Assembly (NCBI RefSeq): GCF_047238265.1 | Contig: NZ_JBDFMM010000001.1 | Coordinates: 1,798,001 to 1,862,000, forward strand | Length of the DNA stretch: 64,000 bases | Direction: 5' to 3' | From: Paenibacillus_F sp047238265 | GTDB taxonomy: Bacteria > Bacillota > Bacilli > Paenibacillales > NBRC-103111 | Shown here: piece after piece, positions 1-8,220 of the stretch | How positions within the stretch are numbered: position 1 is the stretch's first letter | Layout: each line of letters starts with the position of its first letter | The notes under the pieces: generated by a model | Database searches by the model: none | Seen by the model: the letters and a program-made list of their open reading frames with translations, nothing else | What the model was told of the DNA's origin: nothing | Position numbers and translations under genes: made by a program

Positions 1-660
1 GGCGGTCCCGGTTCCGGTTCCGGTGCCCCTCCCGGCGGCACTGGCGGCGGTTCCCGTGCCGGCACTGGCGGCGCCCCTGGCTTGCCGGGAGGAGCGGGAA
101 ACCCGCCTTCCGCTGCGGGATCCGGAGCGGGGAACCCGGATTTCGCCCGCCCGTGCGCCGCGCCGGAGGCTCCTCGGAGGAGCACGGGCTGGAAAGTCGG
201 CATCGTCGACGAACGCTCCGAAATCGCCGCTTCCGAGCGCGGGGTGCCGCGATTCGACCTGGGGCCGCGCACCGATGTGCTGGACGCCTGCCCGAAAGCG
301 GAGGGCATGATGATGATGATCCGCTCGATGTCTCCGGAGGTGCTGATCGTGGACGAGATCGGACGCTATGAAGATGCCGAGGCTATCCGCGAGGCCCTTC
401 ATGCGGGAATCCGGGTCATCGCCACGGCACACGGCCGGGACCTGGACGATGTCAAGCGCAGACCCGCCCTCGGAGGGCTCTTGGAAGGCGGAGTTTTCGG
501 CCGCTATGTGATTCTCGGCCGCTCGGCAGCGGGCGGGCGCCTCGTGCACGTGCTGGACGGGGAAGGCCGCCAGCTTGCCGTCTTCGGCGCTTACCGTGCT
601 CCGGCCGCGGAGAAATCAGGCGGCTGGAACACGATATTTTCAACCGGCGGAAGGGGATAA
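1..660 (+). CDS. spoIIIAA: Stage III sporulation protein AA (SpoIIIAA), C-terminal part, 5' truncated by window
   Basis: This is the cytoplasmic secretion-type ATPase of the SpoIIIA-SpoIIQ channel between mother cell and forespore. Only the C-terminal 219 codons are in the window, so the Walker A region lies upstream. Family-typical segments are VGIVDERSE (from about base 196), GPRTDVLDACPKAEGM, and the Walker B-like LIVDEIGRYEDAEAI, followed by IATAHGRDLDD. Oddly, the first 62 codons in the window are a Gly/Pro/Ala/Ser-rich stretch directly preceding GWKVGIVDERSE. In relatives this place holds only a short link after the Walker A helix, so I infer an inserted low-complexity linker inside the ATPase domain. 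The reading frame is open through the insert. Followed by spoIIIAB after 4 bases, as expected for the sigma-E-dependent spoIIIA operon. Confidence 0.9.
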   Translation, partial: GGPGSGSGAPPGGTGGGSRAGTGGAPGLPGGAGNPPSAAGSGAGNPDFARPCAAPEAPRRSTGWKVGIVDERSEIAASERGVPRFDLGPRTDVLDACPKAEGMMMMIRSMSPEVLIVDEIGRYEDAEAIREALHAGIRVIATAHGRDLDDVKRRPALGGLLEGGVFGRYVILGRSAAGGRLVHVLDGEGRQLAVFGAYRAPAAEKSGGWNTIFSTGGRG

Positions 661-664
661 AGCG

Positions 665-1186
665 ATGTGGATCAAACTTGCGGGAGCCGCTCTCGTGCTG
701 GGAGCCGGGGCGGGTTTCGGATTCGCCAAAGCGAGAAGATACCGGAGACGGCCGCAGCAGATCCGGGAAGTGATTCAGGCGCTCCAGCGGCTGGAAACCG
801 AGATCGTCTACGGCTCGACGCCGCTGCCCGATGCGATCGCAACGCTGAGCGGGCAGACGCGGGCGCCTCTGGCGGGCGTGTTCCGCGAGGTGGCGGACCG
901 CCTGTCGGAGCCGCAAGACGACACGCTGAGCGCCATCTGGCGCGACGCTGTGCAGCACGGCTGGCGGAACTCCGCGATGAAACCGGCCGAGCTGCAGGTC
1001 GTCCTCCGGCTCGGGCAGACGCTCGGGGCCAGCGACCGTACCGATCAGGCCAAGCATCTCCGCCTGTCGGTTCTTCAGCTCCAGGCCGAAGAGACGACGG
1101 CGGCGGAAGAGCAGAAGCGCTACGAAGCGATGTGGAAGAGCCTGGGCGTCCTGGTGGGAGCCCTGATCGTTATTTTGATGTATTAA
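665..1186 (+). CDS. spoIIIAB: Stage III sporulation protein AB
   Basis: A 173-residue protein of the normal SpoIIIAB length (about 170). It begins with a membrane segment (MWIKLAGAALVLGAGAGFGF) and ends with a second hydrophobic helix (LGVLVGALIVILMY). Between them is a helical domain related to type II secretion GspF proteins. The family member is a mother-cell inner-membrane component of the SpoIIIA channel, probably the partner of the AA ATPase. Start: ATG at 665 preceded by GAAGGGGA, 4 bases after spoIIIAA stops; an upstream ATG at 575 would overlap spoIIIAA and lacks support. Next gene spoIIIAC follows after 15 bases. Confidence 0.95.
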   Translation: MWIKLAGAALVLGAGAGFGFAKARRYRRRPQQIREVIQALQRLETEIVYGSTPLPDAIATLSGQTRAPLAGVFREVADRLSEPQDDTLSAIWRDAVQHGWRNSAMKPAELQVVLRLGQTLGASDRTDQAKHLRLSVLQLQAEETTAAEEQKRYEAMWKSLGVLVGALIVILMY

Positions 1187-1201
1187 AGTGGGGTGCCGAG
1201 C

Positions 1202-1405
1202 ATGAACGTAGATGTAAACGCCATTTTTCAGATCGCCGGGATCGGGATTATTATCGCCATGATCCATACGGTGCTGAAGCAGATGGGGAAAGAAGACATG
1301 GCCCATTGGGTAACGGTCATCGGTTTCGTCGTCGTGCTGTTTATGGTGGTCAGGCTGCTCGATAATTTGTTCCAGGAAATCAAAACCATCTTTTTGTTCC
1401 AGTAG
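1202..1405 (+). CDS. spoIIIAC: Stage III sporulation protein AC
   Basis: A 67-residue integral membrane protein with two hydrophobic helices (IFQIAGIGIIIAMIHTVL and VTVIGFVVVLFMVVRLL), matching the usual length of about 68. SpoIIIAC and SpoIIIAD are small membrane subunits of the feeding channel. The ATG at 1202 is chosen because AGTGGGGTG lies 7 bases upstream; the GTG at 1193 sits inside that ribosome binding site. The spacing to spoIIIAD (10 bases) supports one operon. Confidence 0.95.
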   Translation: MNVDVNAIFQIAGIGIIIAMIHTVLKQMGKEDMAHWVTVIGFVVVLFMVVRLLDNLFQEIKTIFLFQ

Positions 1406-1415
1406 GAGGGATGAC

Positions 1416-1808
1416 GTGGAGATTATTCAAATCGTCGGACTCGGCCTGATCGCCACAGTCCTCATCCTCATTATCAAGGAACAGAAGCCGATGTTCGCTT
1501 TCCTGCTGGCGGCGTTTACGGGCATCCTGATTTTTCTTTTTCTGGTCGGCAAAATCGCTTCGGTTATCGAAGTGCTTCATAATCTGGCGCAGCAGTCCGG
1601 CGTCAACATGGTGTTTTTGAAAACGATCCTCAAAATCATCGGCATCGCGTACATAGCGGAATTCGGTGCGCAGATCGTAAGGGATGCGGGGCAGGAATCG
1701 ATCGCTTCGAAAATCGAGCTTTCCGGCAAGATTCTCATTATGGTCATGGCCATTCCGATTATCACCGTTATTATCGAAACCGTGATTAAACTGTTTCCGG
1801 CCGCCTGA
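1416..1808 (+). CDS. spoIIIAD: Stage III sporulation protein AD
   Basis: A 130-residue polytopic membrane protein (family length about 130) with hydrophobic segments near residues 1-20, 25-45, 70-90 and 105-125. The segment IGIAYIAEFGAQIVRDAGQE is typical of SpoIIIAD and relates it to the AC/AD membrane family. It acts in the mother-cell membrane as part of the SpoIIIA complex. The start is GTG at 1416, preceded by GTAGGAGGGATGAC. Confidence 0.95.
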   Translation: MEIIQIVGLGLIATVLILIIKEQKPMFAFLLAAFTGILIFLFLVGKIASVIEVLHNLAQQSGVNMVFLKTILKIIGIAYIAEFGAQIVRDAGQESIASKIELSGKILIMVMAIPIITVIIETVIKLFPAA

Positions 1809-1859
1809 ACAACCGGACAAGCCTGAACGGGAGTTGGACCGGATAGGGAGTGGAGAGCA

Positions 1860-3059
1860 TTGGCGCAGCAGATGCCGCAAAGGACATGGACAACACTTGT
1901 CTTATTCGTCGCACTATTTTTAGGCTTTCTCAGCCACACGGGGGCGCAGAATCTGAATCCCGTAAACCCGATCGATACGCTTGTCAAAGAACAGACGAAC
2001 CAGCTCGATACGGCGTCTGTCGAGAAGTTCTGGGACAAGCTTATGAAAGATTACGGGGGCTATTTTCCCGAAAACCGGCCGCCGAGCTTTTCCGATCTCA
2101 TCACCGGGACCAAAGCGTTCGATTTCTCCAACCTGTGGAAAGGGGCGCTGAAATATCTTTTTCACGAGATCGTGGTTAATGGAAAGCTGCTCGTGTCGAT
2201 TGTGATTCTTACCGTATTCAGCATGCTGCTGGAGACGCTGCAAAGCTCGTTTGAACGCAACAATGTCAGCAAGGTGGCTTTTGTCGTGTCTTATCTGGTG
2301 CTCCTGATTATAGCCGTGAACAGCTTTCAGGTGGCTATCGAGTATGCCAACGGCGCGATTTCGTCCATGATTCAGTTTATGATCGCCCTCATGCCCCTTC
2401 TGCTGTCCCTGCTCGCTTCTTCCGGGGGGATCACGTCGGTGGCCATTTTGCATCCCCTGATCGTGTTCATGATCCATACCATCGGTACGGTCATCTATGT
2501 ATTCGTATTTCCGCTGCTGTTCTTCTCGGCTGTTCTCCATATCGTCAGTTCCATGACGGACAAATATAAAGTGACCCAACTGGCAAAACTCCTCCAGAAA
2601 ATCGCCATCGGCACGCTCGGGGTGTTCGTGACCGTGTTTCTGGGCGTCATTTCCGTTCAGGGGAGCATGGGAGCCGTAACCGACGGCGTGACGCTGCGGA
2701 CCGCGAAATATATTGCGGGCAATTTTATCCCAATTGTCGGCAGACTGTTCTCGGACGCGACGGAGACGGTGCTGGGAGCCTCGCTGCTTGTGAAAAATGC
2801 GGTCGGCCTGACCGGAGTCGTCATTGTGATACTGCTCTGCGCGTTTCCGGCGATCAAAATTTTGGTGCTGGCCTTGATCTACCACATTAGTGCGGCGGTC
2901 ATGCAGCCTCTGGGCGACAGCCCCATCATCGCCTGCCTGTCCACGATCGGCAAGAGCATGGTGTATGTGTTCGCCGCCTTGTCGGCCGTCGGCCTCATGT
3001 TCTTCCTTGCCCTTACGATTATGATAACGGCCGGGAATATCGCGGTGATGGTGCGGTAA
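1860..3059 (+). CDS. spoIIIAE: Stage III sporulation protein AE
   Basis: A 399-residue polytopic membrane protein, the usual SpoIIIAE size. An N-terminal signal-like helix (TTLVLFVALFLGFLSHTGAQ) is followed by a roughly 90-residue extracytoplasmic part and then about eight hydrophobic helices. The family belongs to the SpoIIIA channel and is thought to be an export-apparatus-like membrane subunit. The start is TTG at 1860 after AGGGAGTGGAG. A 52-base spacer separates it from spoIIIAD and 142 bases from spoIIIAF; no terminator was recognised in either. Confidence 0.95.
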   Translation: MAQQMPQRTWTTLVLFVALFLGFLSHTGAQNLNPVNPIDTLVKEQTNQLDTASVEKFWDKLMKDYGGYFPENRPPSFSDLITGTKAFDFSNLWKGALKYLFHEIVVNGKLLVSIVILTVFSMLLETLQSSFERNNVSKVAFVVSYLVLLIIAVNSFQVAIEYANGAISSMIQFMIALMPLLLSLLASSGGITSVAILHPLIVFMIHTIGTVIYVFVFPLLFFSAVLHIVSSMTDKYKVTQLAKLLQKIAIGTLGVFVTVFLGVISVQGSMGAVTDGVTLRTAKYIAGNFIPIVGRLFSDATETVLGASLLVKNAVGLTGVVIVILLCAFPAIKILVLALIYHISAAVMQPLGDSPIIACLSTIGKSMVYVFAALSAVGLMFFLALTIMITAGNIAVMVR

Positions 3060-3201
3060 ACCGGAAGAAGCCGTAAGCTTCCGTCAAAATTTTGGCATAT
3101 CCCGAAACGATGGCGAATATATACAAGCATAGGCGAACAAGCTCAAACAACCTGGGGACTGCCGGATAGGGGCTTGCTCGCCTAAGAAGGAGGCTTGCCC
3201 C

Positions 3202-3978
3202 GTGGATTGGCTAGGCGGTTGGCTCAAAACGGTCGTCGCCCTGATTTTGCTCGCCGCTTTTATCGAGCTGATGCTCCCGACGAACAAGATGCAGCGGTAT
3301 GTCCGGACGGCGATGAGCCTTTTCATCCTGCTGACGCTTCTTTCGCCCGTGCTGCAGTTGGCCCGCAAAAGCTGGGACCCGGGAAGGCTTCTCGCCGAGG
3401 CTCAGCAGGGGCGGCAGCTTGGGGACGGCGGGGCGTCCGCAGGGAGCGGAACTCCCGGCCAGCCGGCATCGCTTCAGGCGGTCATGGAACAGTCGGACCG
3501 GCTTCAGGCCGGCAGCCGGGAGCAGGCGGTCCGCCTGCTGGAAGAGAAGCTTGCCGCCGAGATGAGGCAGACGCTGCAGAAGGAAACGCCTTATCTCATC
3601 CGGGACATCCGGGTGAAGGCGGCGGTGGACGGGCAGGGCGCCGCAATGGTGGCGAGCGTGGAGATGACGCTGGACGAAGCGGCACCTGCGGCAGCGGAAC
3701 CGGACGCCAACGGCGGCGCTCTGGCGGGCGAAGCCGGAGCTTCCGGCATGGGGCCGGTAAAGCCGGTCGCGCCCATTGCGCCCGTGGCGCCCGTGGATGT
3801 CCGCATCGGCGGCGCAAGCGGACCGGGCGGCGGAGCCGTTCCCGCGCAGACCGGGGAGCAGCCGACCCCGGCGCAGCGGGAAGCGGAAGAGAAGCTCGCC
3901 AAAGCCGCAGAACTTGGCTGGAAGGTTGACCCGTCTCACATTTCGGTGCAATGGACGAAGGAAAAGTCGAAGCTTTAG
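3202..3978 (+). CDS. spoIIIAF: Stage III sporulation protein AF, with Ala/Gly/Pro-rich extension
   Basis: Two N-terminal hydrophobic helices (TVVALILLAAFIELMLP and AMSLFILLTLLSPVL) precede a soluble domain, as in SpoIIIAF. At 258 residues it is about 50 longer than the Bacillus subtilis protein. The excess is low-complexity sequence rich in Ala, Gly, Pro and Val between about residues 160 and 225 (for example PVAPIAPVAPVDV). The C-terminal end (AELGWKVDPSHISVQW) resembles the conserved ring-building-motif end. Start: GTG at 3202 after AAGAAGGAGGCTTGCC. It is a channel component placed in the forespore-facing mother-cell membrane. Confidence 0.92.
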   Translation: MDWLGGWLKTVVALILLAAFIELMLPTNKMQRYVRTAMSLFILLTLLSPVLQLARKSWDPGRLLAEAQQGRQLGDGGASAGSGTPGQPASLQAVMEQSDRLQAGSREQAVRLLEEKLAAEMRQTLQKETPYLIRDIRVKAAVDGQGAAMVASVEMTLDEAAPAAAEPDANGGALAGEAGASGMGPVKPVAPIAPVAPVDVRIGGASGPGGGAVPAQTGEQPTPAQREAEEKLAKAAELGWKVDPSHISVQWTKEKSKL

Positions 3979-4021
3979 GAAAACCAGAAGAAGCGGCAGG
4001 GAGCGATGGTGAGGTGAGCGG

Positions 4022-4663
4022 ATGGGCTCTTGGAAGCAGTGGAGGAGTAAATGGTTCGGGACAGGCGAGGACGGCAAACGTTCCAATTCCTTTCTTTGGA
4101 TTGTACTGCTCGGTCTGGTCGGTGCCGCCTTGATGATTTTAAGCTCGTTTCTCAATTTCAAAGAAGTGGAACCCGCCGGCGACAGCCGGGCGTCCCCTTT
4201 GGCCCAGCCGGGCAAAGAGACGTTTATGGGCGGAGCGGCCAAGGACAAAACGCCTTTCCGGGAATACGAGGAAGCCTACGAATCCCGGCTTAGGGATATC
4301 CTCCGCAAGGTAGTCGGCGTAGGGGATGTGGAAGTGCTCATCACGATTGAATCTACGGAAGAAATCGTCGTGGAGAAGGATTCGAAGGAAAATCAGCAGC
4401 TGACGACGGAGAAAGATACGAACGGCGCGAACCGCAATATTTCCCAGGTTACGAAGGAAGGCAAAGTCGTGCTTTATCAAGTGTCGGGCGATCAGCAGCC
4501 CCTTATCGTCAAGACGATAAAACCCAAAGTGAGCGGAGTACTCGTAGTCGCCAAAGGGGCCGAGGATCTTACCGTCAAGAAGATGATGATCGAAGCCGTC
4601 GCCCGGGGCATCGACGTTCCGGTTCACCGGATCTCCATTCTCCCGAGAAAAACAGCCGAATAG
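4022..4663 (+). CDS. spoIIIAG: Stage III sporulation protein AG
   Basis: A 213-residue bitopic membrane protein. A basic N-terminus, one membrane helix (SFLWIVLLGLVGAALMIL, about residues 23-40) and a soluble domain with the conserved VVGVGDVEVLITIES and VSGVLVVAKGAEDLTVK segments identify SpoIIIAG. Known members form a large multimeric ring in the intermembrane space, using a fold shared with type III secretion rings. Start ATG at 4022 with GGTGAGG upstream. The gene is followed by a 166-base spacer that contains a 12-base tandem repeat. Confidence 0.95.
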   Translation: MGSWKQWRSKWFGTGEDGKRSNSFLWIVLLGLVGAALMILSSFLNFKEVEPAGDSRASPLAQPGKETFMGGAAKDKTPFREYEEAYESRLRDILRKVVGVGDVEVLITIESTEEIVVEKDSKENQQLTTEKDTNGANRNISQVTKEGKVVLYQVSGDQQPLIVKTIKPKVSGVLVVAKGAEDLTVKKMMIEAVARGIDVPVHRISILPRKTAE

Positions 4664-4733
4664 TCGGGGCTTAAAGAAAGGACCGGGCATTCCGGCATAA
4701 GTAAGGCAGTAAGTAAGTAAAAAAGTAAGCCGT

Positions 4734-4781
4734 CAAGTAAAACAGCAAGTAAAACAGCAAGTAAAACAGCAAGTAAAACAG
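4734..4781. repeat. 12-base tandem repeat (4 copies)
   Basis: Four identical copies of CAAGTAAAACAG lie head to tail in the spoIIIAG-spoIIIAH spacer, preceded by irregular GTAAGTAA units from 4700. There is no hairpin and no spacer diversity, so this is a short minisatellite, not a CRISPR. Its position upstream of the spoIIIAH ribosome binding site leaves open an effect on translation or mRNA structure. Confidence 0.9.
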
Positions 4782-4829
4782 TGTGCGGCAAAACCCACCA
4801 CTTATTAATCCGTTAGGAGGAATTATTCC

Positions 4830-5603
4830 ATGAATGCCAAAAGACAAACAATATGGCTCGTTTCCATGCTGAGCCTGATGGTCGTACTGTCCGCCTATTA
4901 TCTGTTCACCGAGGATGTCAGCAAGGTGGATGTCGCTTCCACGGCTCCTAAAGCGGAAGAAGTGAAGATCGATCTGAGCCAGGTATCCCCGGAGCAGGCC
5001 GTCGCCGAAGCGGGTAAAGCTGCCGCGGATAAAGCGTCCGATGCGAAAGCCGGCGATACGAAAGCGACGGCCGACGCCAAAACCGACACCAAAACCGACG
5101 CGAAAACGGATGTGAAAGCGGAGGCCAAAGCGGGCGATGCCAAGGCGCAGGACACGAAAACGGACGCGACCGCGTCGAAGGACGGCAAGGATGCGGCGGC
5201 CGCTCCGGCTTCGGCTGAAGCTAAAGTGAGCCAGCAGACGCAGGCCAGCAGCAAATCCGGCCGTGACTACCTCACGAAGCTCCAGCTCGACCGCCAGGAC
5301 GCCCTGTCCAAGAAGACCGAAGAGCTGCTGACGCTCATCACCGATAAAAACCAGTCCTCCGAAGCGGTGAGCAAAGCGCAGCAGGAGCTTCAGCAGATCG
5401 AGGACACGAACACGCGCGTGACGAACGTGGAGGACGTTCTCTCCAAAGATTATCCGAACGCGGTTCTCACCCAGGACGGAAGCAAGTGGAAAGTGACCGT
5501 ACAATCGGACAAACTCGAGAAAAGCCAGGCGGTTTCCATCGTGGAAACTGTGATGAAAGAACTGAAAGTCGGACCCGAAATTTCGGTCCAGTACGTGAAG
5601 TAA
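4830..5603 (+). CDS. spoIIIAH: Stage III sporulation protein AH (SpoIIQ partner)
   Basis: A 257-residue protein with one N-terminal membrane helix (IWLVSMLSLMVVLSAYYLF) and a C-terminal SpoIIIAH/YscJ-like domain (from about residue 150, ending VGPEISVQYVK). Known SpoIIIAH binds SpoIIQ across the septum to make the channel. Between the two lies a low-complexity tether of about 75 residues built from repeats such as DTKTDAKTD and KAGDAKAQD, longer than in the 218-residue Bacillus subtilis protein. ATG start with TTAGGAGGAATTATTCC. A strong terminator 60 bases after the stop closes the spoIIIA operon. Confidence 0.95.
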   Translation: MNAKRQTIWLVSMLSLMVVLSAYYLFTEDVSKVDVASTAPKAEEVKIDLSQVSPEQAVAEAGKAAADKASDAKAGDTKATADAKTDTKTDAKTDVKAEAKAGDAKAQDTKTDATASKDGKDAAAAPASAEAKVSQQTQASSKSGRDYLTKLQLDRQDALSKKTEELLTLITDKNQSSEAVSKAQQELQQIEDTNTRVTNVEDVLSKDYPNAVLTQDGSKWKVTVQSDKLEKSQAVSIVETVMKELKVGPEISVQYVK

Positions 5604-5662
5604 ACGGCGGGAAAAACGGCACGGAATACGGCTGGGATAGCGCATGTAACCTCATAGTAACC

Positions 5663-5705
5663 AGAAATGGAAAGAGTCCGGACAAACTGGACTCTTTCCA
5701 TTTCT
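5663..5705 (+). terminator. Terminator of the spoIIIA operon
   Basis: A perfect 17-base-pair inverted repeat (AGAAATGGAAAGAGTCC and its complement) with a 9-base loop, ending in TTTCT. It separates spoIIIAH from the promoter of accB. Confidence 0.8.
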
Positions 5706-5713
5706 TGCGGTTG

Positions 5714-5722
5714 TGATATAAT
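5714..5722 (+). promoter_or_regulatory. Extended -10 promoter of accBC
   Basis: TGATATAAT is a perfect TGn extended -10 element about 50 bases upstream of the accB start and just after the spoIIIA terminator. No good -35 hexamer is visible, which is common for extended -10 promoters. Confidence 0.65.
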
Positions 5723-5773
5723 ACATACGTCGTATTACGGCATCGGTTCACCATTTTTGAAGGAGTGACATGG

Positions 5774-6268
5774 ATGTTCAAGCTGAGCGAAATTAAAGAA
5801 TTAATGAAACTAATGGACCAGACGTCCCTGCAGGAACTCGAAATTGAAAACGAGGGTGCGCGTTTGTCGATACGCAAACCTAACAAAACCGAGTCCGTAG
5901 TCGTTACGGCGGCTCCCGTGCAGCAAACGTACGCGCCCGCCATTGCTCAAGCGGTACCCGGAAGCGCTCCCGCACAAGTGGCAGCAGAAGCTCCGAAAGC
6001 GGATGAACAGAAGGAATCGGATTCTACCTTACATAAAATCGTATCGCCTATGGTAGGCACATTCTACCAGGCTTCCTCTCCGGGATCTGCCCCGTTTGTT
6101 TCGAAAGGTTCTAACGTGAACGAGAAATCGGTCGTCTGCATCGTGGAAGCAATGAAGCTGATGAATGAGATCGAAGCGGAAGTAAAAGGCGAAATCGTTG
6201 AAATTCTGGTCGAGAACGGCCAACTTGTCGAGTACGGCCAGCCTCTGTTCTTGGTGAAGCCGGAGTAA
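5774..6268 (+). CDS. accB: Biotin carboxyl carrier protein of acetyl-CoA carboxylase
   Basis: A 164-residue AccB. An N-terminal helix region (FKLSEIKELMKLMDQTSLQE) is followed by a Pro/Ala linker and a C-terminal biotinyl domain (about residues 88-164) with the biotin attachment motif VEAMKLMNE, the modified lysine being K128. It carries carboxybiotin between biotin carboxylase and carboxyltransferase in the first step of fatty acid synthesis. Start ATG 5774 is preceded by GAAGGAGTGACATGG; the GTG at 5765 lies within that site. accC follows after 18 bases, the usual operon. Confidence 0.97.
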   Translation: MFKLSEIKELMKLMDQTSLQELEIENEGARLSIRKPNKTESVVVTAAPVQQTYAPAIAQAVPGSAPAQVAAEAPKADEQKESDSTLHKIVSPMVGTFYQASSPGSAPFVSKGSNVNEKSVVCIVEAMKLMNEIEAEVKGEIVEILVENGQLVEYGQPLFLVKPE

Positions 6269-6286
6269 TTGAACGGAGGGAACAAA

Positions 6287-7646
6287 ATGGGTTTTCAGAA
6301 AGTCTTAATTGCAAACCGCGGTGAAATTGCCGTGCGGATTATTCGCGCCTGCCGTGAACTTGGCATTCAGACGATTGCCGTCTATTCGGAAGCGGACCGG
6401 GACGCTCTACACGTCCGTCTTGCCGACGAAGCGTACTGCATCGGACCTACGCCTTCCAAAGACAGCTATTTGAATTTTACAAATATCATGAGTGTGGCTA
6501 CGCTCACGGATACGGACGCCATTCACCCCGGTTACGGGTTCCTGGCGGAAAATGCCGATTTCGCGGAAATCTGCGAAAACTGCAACATTACGTTTATCGG
6601 TCCGTCCCCGGAAGCCATTACCAAAATGGGGGACAAGGCGGTCGCGAAGCAGACGATGAAGGAAGCGGGCGTTCCCGTTATTCCGGGCTCCGACGGGCTG
6701 ATCGAGGATCTCGACGAAGCCATTTCTCTCGGCCGTGACATCGGGTATCCGCTTATTATCAAAGCGACGGCCGGCGGCGGAGGCAAAGGCATCCGGATCG
6801 CCGAAAGCGAGGATATGCTGATTCAGCATATAATGACGGCCCAGCAGGAAGCCCAGACTGAACTTCGGCAACTCCGGCGTTTATCTGGAGAAATACCTGA
6901 CGGGCATGAAGCACGTCGAGATTCAGATCATAGCGGACAAGCACGGCAATGCGGTCCATCTCGGTGAACGCGACTGCTCGGTGCAGCGCCGCCGCCAGAA
7001 GCTGGTCGAAGAAGCACCTTGCCCGACCTTGACGCCGGAGATCCGTCAGGCGATGGGAGAGGCGGCCGTCCGCGCTGCGAAGGCGGTCAACTACTCCGGT
7101 GCGGGCACGCTCGAATTTTTGCTGGGACCCGACGGGAACTTCTACTTCATGGAGATGAATACCCGTATCCAGGTGGAACACCCGGTAACGGAATACGTGA
7201 CGGGCGTCGACCTGATCAAGGAAATGATCCGTGCCGCAGAAGGGAACCCGCTTCCGTTTACGCAGGAAGATATTCAGATCAACGGCTGGTCGATCGAATG
7301 CCGGATTAACGCGGAAGATTCCGAACGCAACTTTATGCCTTCTCCGGGACGCGTCAACTTCTATCTGCCTCCGGGCGGCATAGGCGTCCGTGTGGACAGT
7401 GCGGCTTATCCGGGCTATGTGATTCCCCCGCATTACGATTCCATGATCGCCAAGCTGATCGTATGGGGAGCGACCCGTGAAGAAGCCGTGAACCGGATGA
7501 AGCGGGCATTGGCCGAGTTTGAAATCGAAGGCGTCCATACGACGATTCCTTTTCATTTGAAACTGCTGAATCATCGTAAATTCCTGAGCGGAGATTTCGA
7601 TATCAAATTCCTGGAAGAGCACGACGTGAACGACCCCGAATCCTGA
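6287..7646 (+). pseudogene. accC: Biotin carboxylase of acetyl-CoA carboxylase, disrupted by a +1 frameshift
   Basis: Two reading frames together give a full AccC of about 450 residues. The first (from ATG 6287, after GGAGGGAACAAA) carries the N-terminal domain (LIANRGEIAVRIIRACRELG) and the ATP-grasp loop KATAGGGGKGIRIAES. It runs in frame to QQEAQT and then goes astray. The second frame resumes at base 6864 with FGNSGVYLEKYLTGMKHVEI and continues through the active-site region (FYFMEMNTRIQVEHPVTE) to the end. One extra base at 6861-6863 explains the break. AccC is normally essential, so a sequencing error is the simplest explanation; a real mutation backed by a second accC elsewhere is the alternative. 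Confidence 0.9.
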
Positions 7647-7730
7647 GCGGATTCGTTGTCATAAAAATTCCGGAATGGTATAGTATTAAATTAGTGGGCT
7701 TATCCCAAACGTGCAGGAGGTGTGCATAGG

Positions 7731-8141
7731 ATGACGATGATTGCAGCGGATTACGAGAAGACAGATATGGGCACCATTCAGATCGCTCCGGAAGTCATAG
7801 AAGTGATTGCGGGACTCGCTACCGTCGAGGTTGAAGGCGTGGCCGGCATGAGCGGCGGCTTTGTTAACGGCATTACCGAGCTTCTCGGACGCAAAAACTT
7901 TGCCAAAGGCATTAAGGTGGACGTCGGTCAGCGCGAAGCGGCGATCGATGTTTCGATCGTGATGGAATTCGGACACCGGATTCCCGAAGTGGCCGGCAAG
8001 ATCCAACAGAACGTGAAATTGGCAATCGAATCGATGACAGGGCTGAGTGTCGTGGAAGTAAACGTTCACATTCACGACGTCCAATTCAAAACGGCCGAGA
8101 AGCCGGTTGAAGAGGATTCGGCCGCACTGCGCGTAAAATAA
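7731..8141 (+). CDS. yqhY: Asp23/Gls24 family envelope stress protein (YqhY type)
   Basis: A 136-residue Asp23/Gls24 family protein. Family features are the start DMGTIQIAPEVIEVIAGLATVEVEGVAG-like region (residues about 13-40), then GRKNFAKGIKVDVGQ and the end VVEVNVHIHDVQF. In Bacillus the same gene follows accC, and genetic work links it to control of acetyl-CoA carboxylase activity; Staphylococcus Asp23 is membrane-anchored by AmaP. Start ATG 7731 with AGGAGG 10 bases upstream; a GTG at 7722 abuts the ribosome site. It heads a three-gene group with the AmaP-like and DUF2273 proteins. Confidence 0.92.
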   Translation: MTMIAADYEKTDMGTIQIAPEVIEVIAGLATVEVEGVAGMSGGFVNGITELLGRKNFAKGIKVDVGQREAAIDVSIVMEFGHRIPEVAGKIQQNVKLAIESMTGLSVVEVNVHIHDVQFKTAEKPVEEDSAALRVK

Positions 8142-8220
8142 TAAATAGCAGCGGCTACACACTGACCCCCAACCGCTAAGGACGGGGGTTCCTCACTTAT
8201 TTCGGAAGGAGCCATTTGCT

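Noticed and set aside
4734..4781. CRISPR array
   Set aside because: The units are contiguous 12-base copies with no spacers; the same applies to 42822-42926.
6855..6870. Programmed ribosomal frameshifting in accC
   Set aside because: There is no slippery heptamer, no upstream Shine-Dalgarno-like stimulator and no clear downstream pseudoknot, and accC is not known to use recoding.
8165..8189. A terminator between the Asp23-family gene and amaP
   Set aside because: ACCCCC...GGGGGT can pair over 6 bases, but the loop is 13 bases and no T run follows; the genes are probably cotranscribed.
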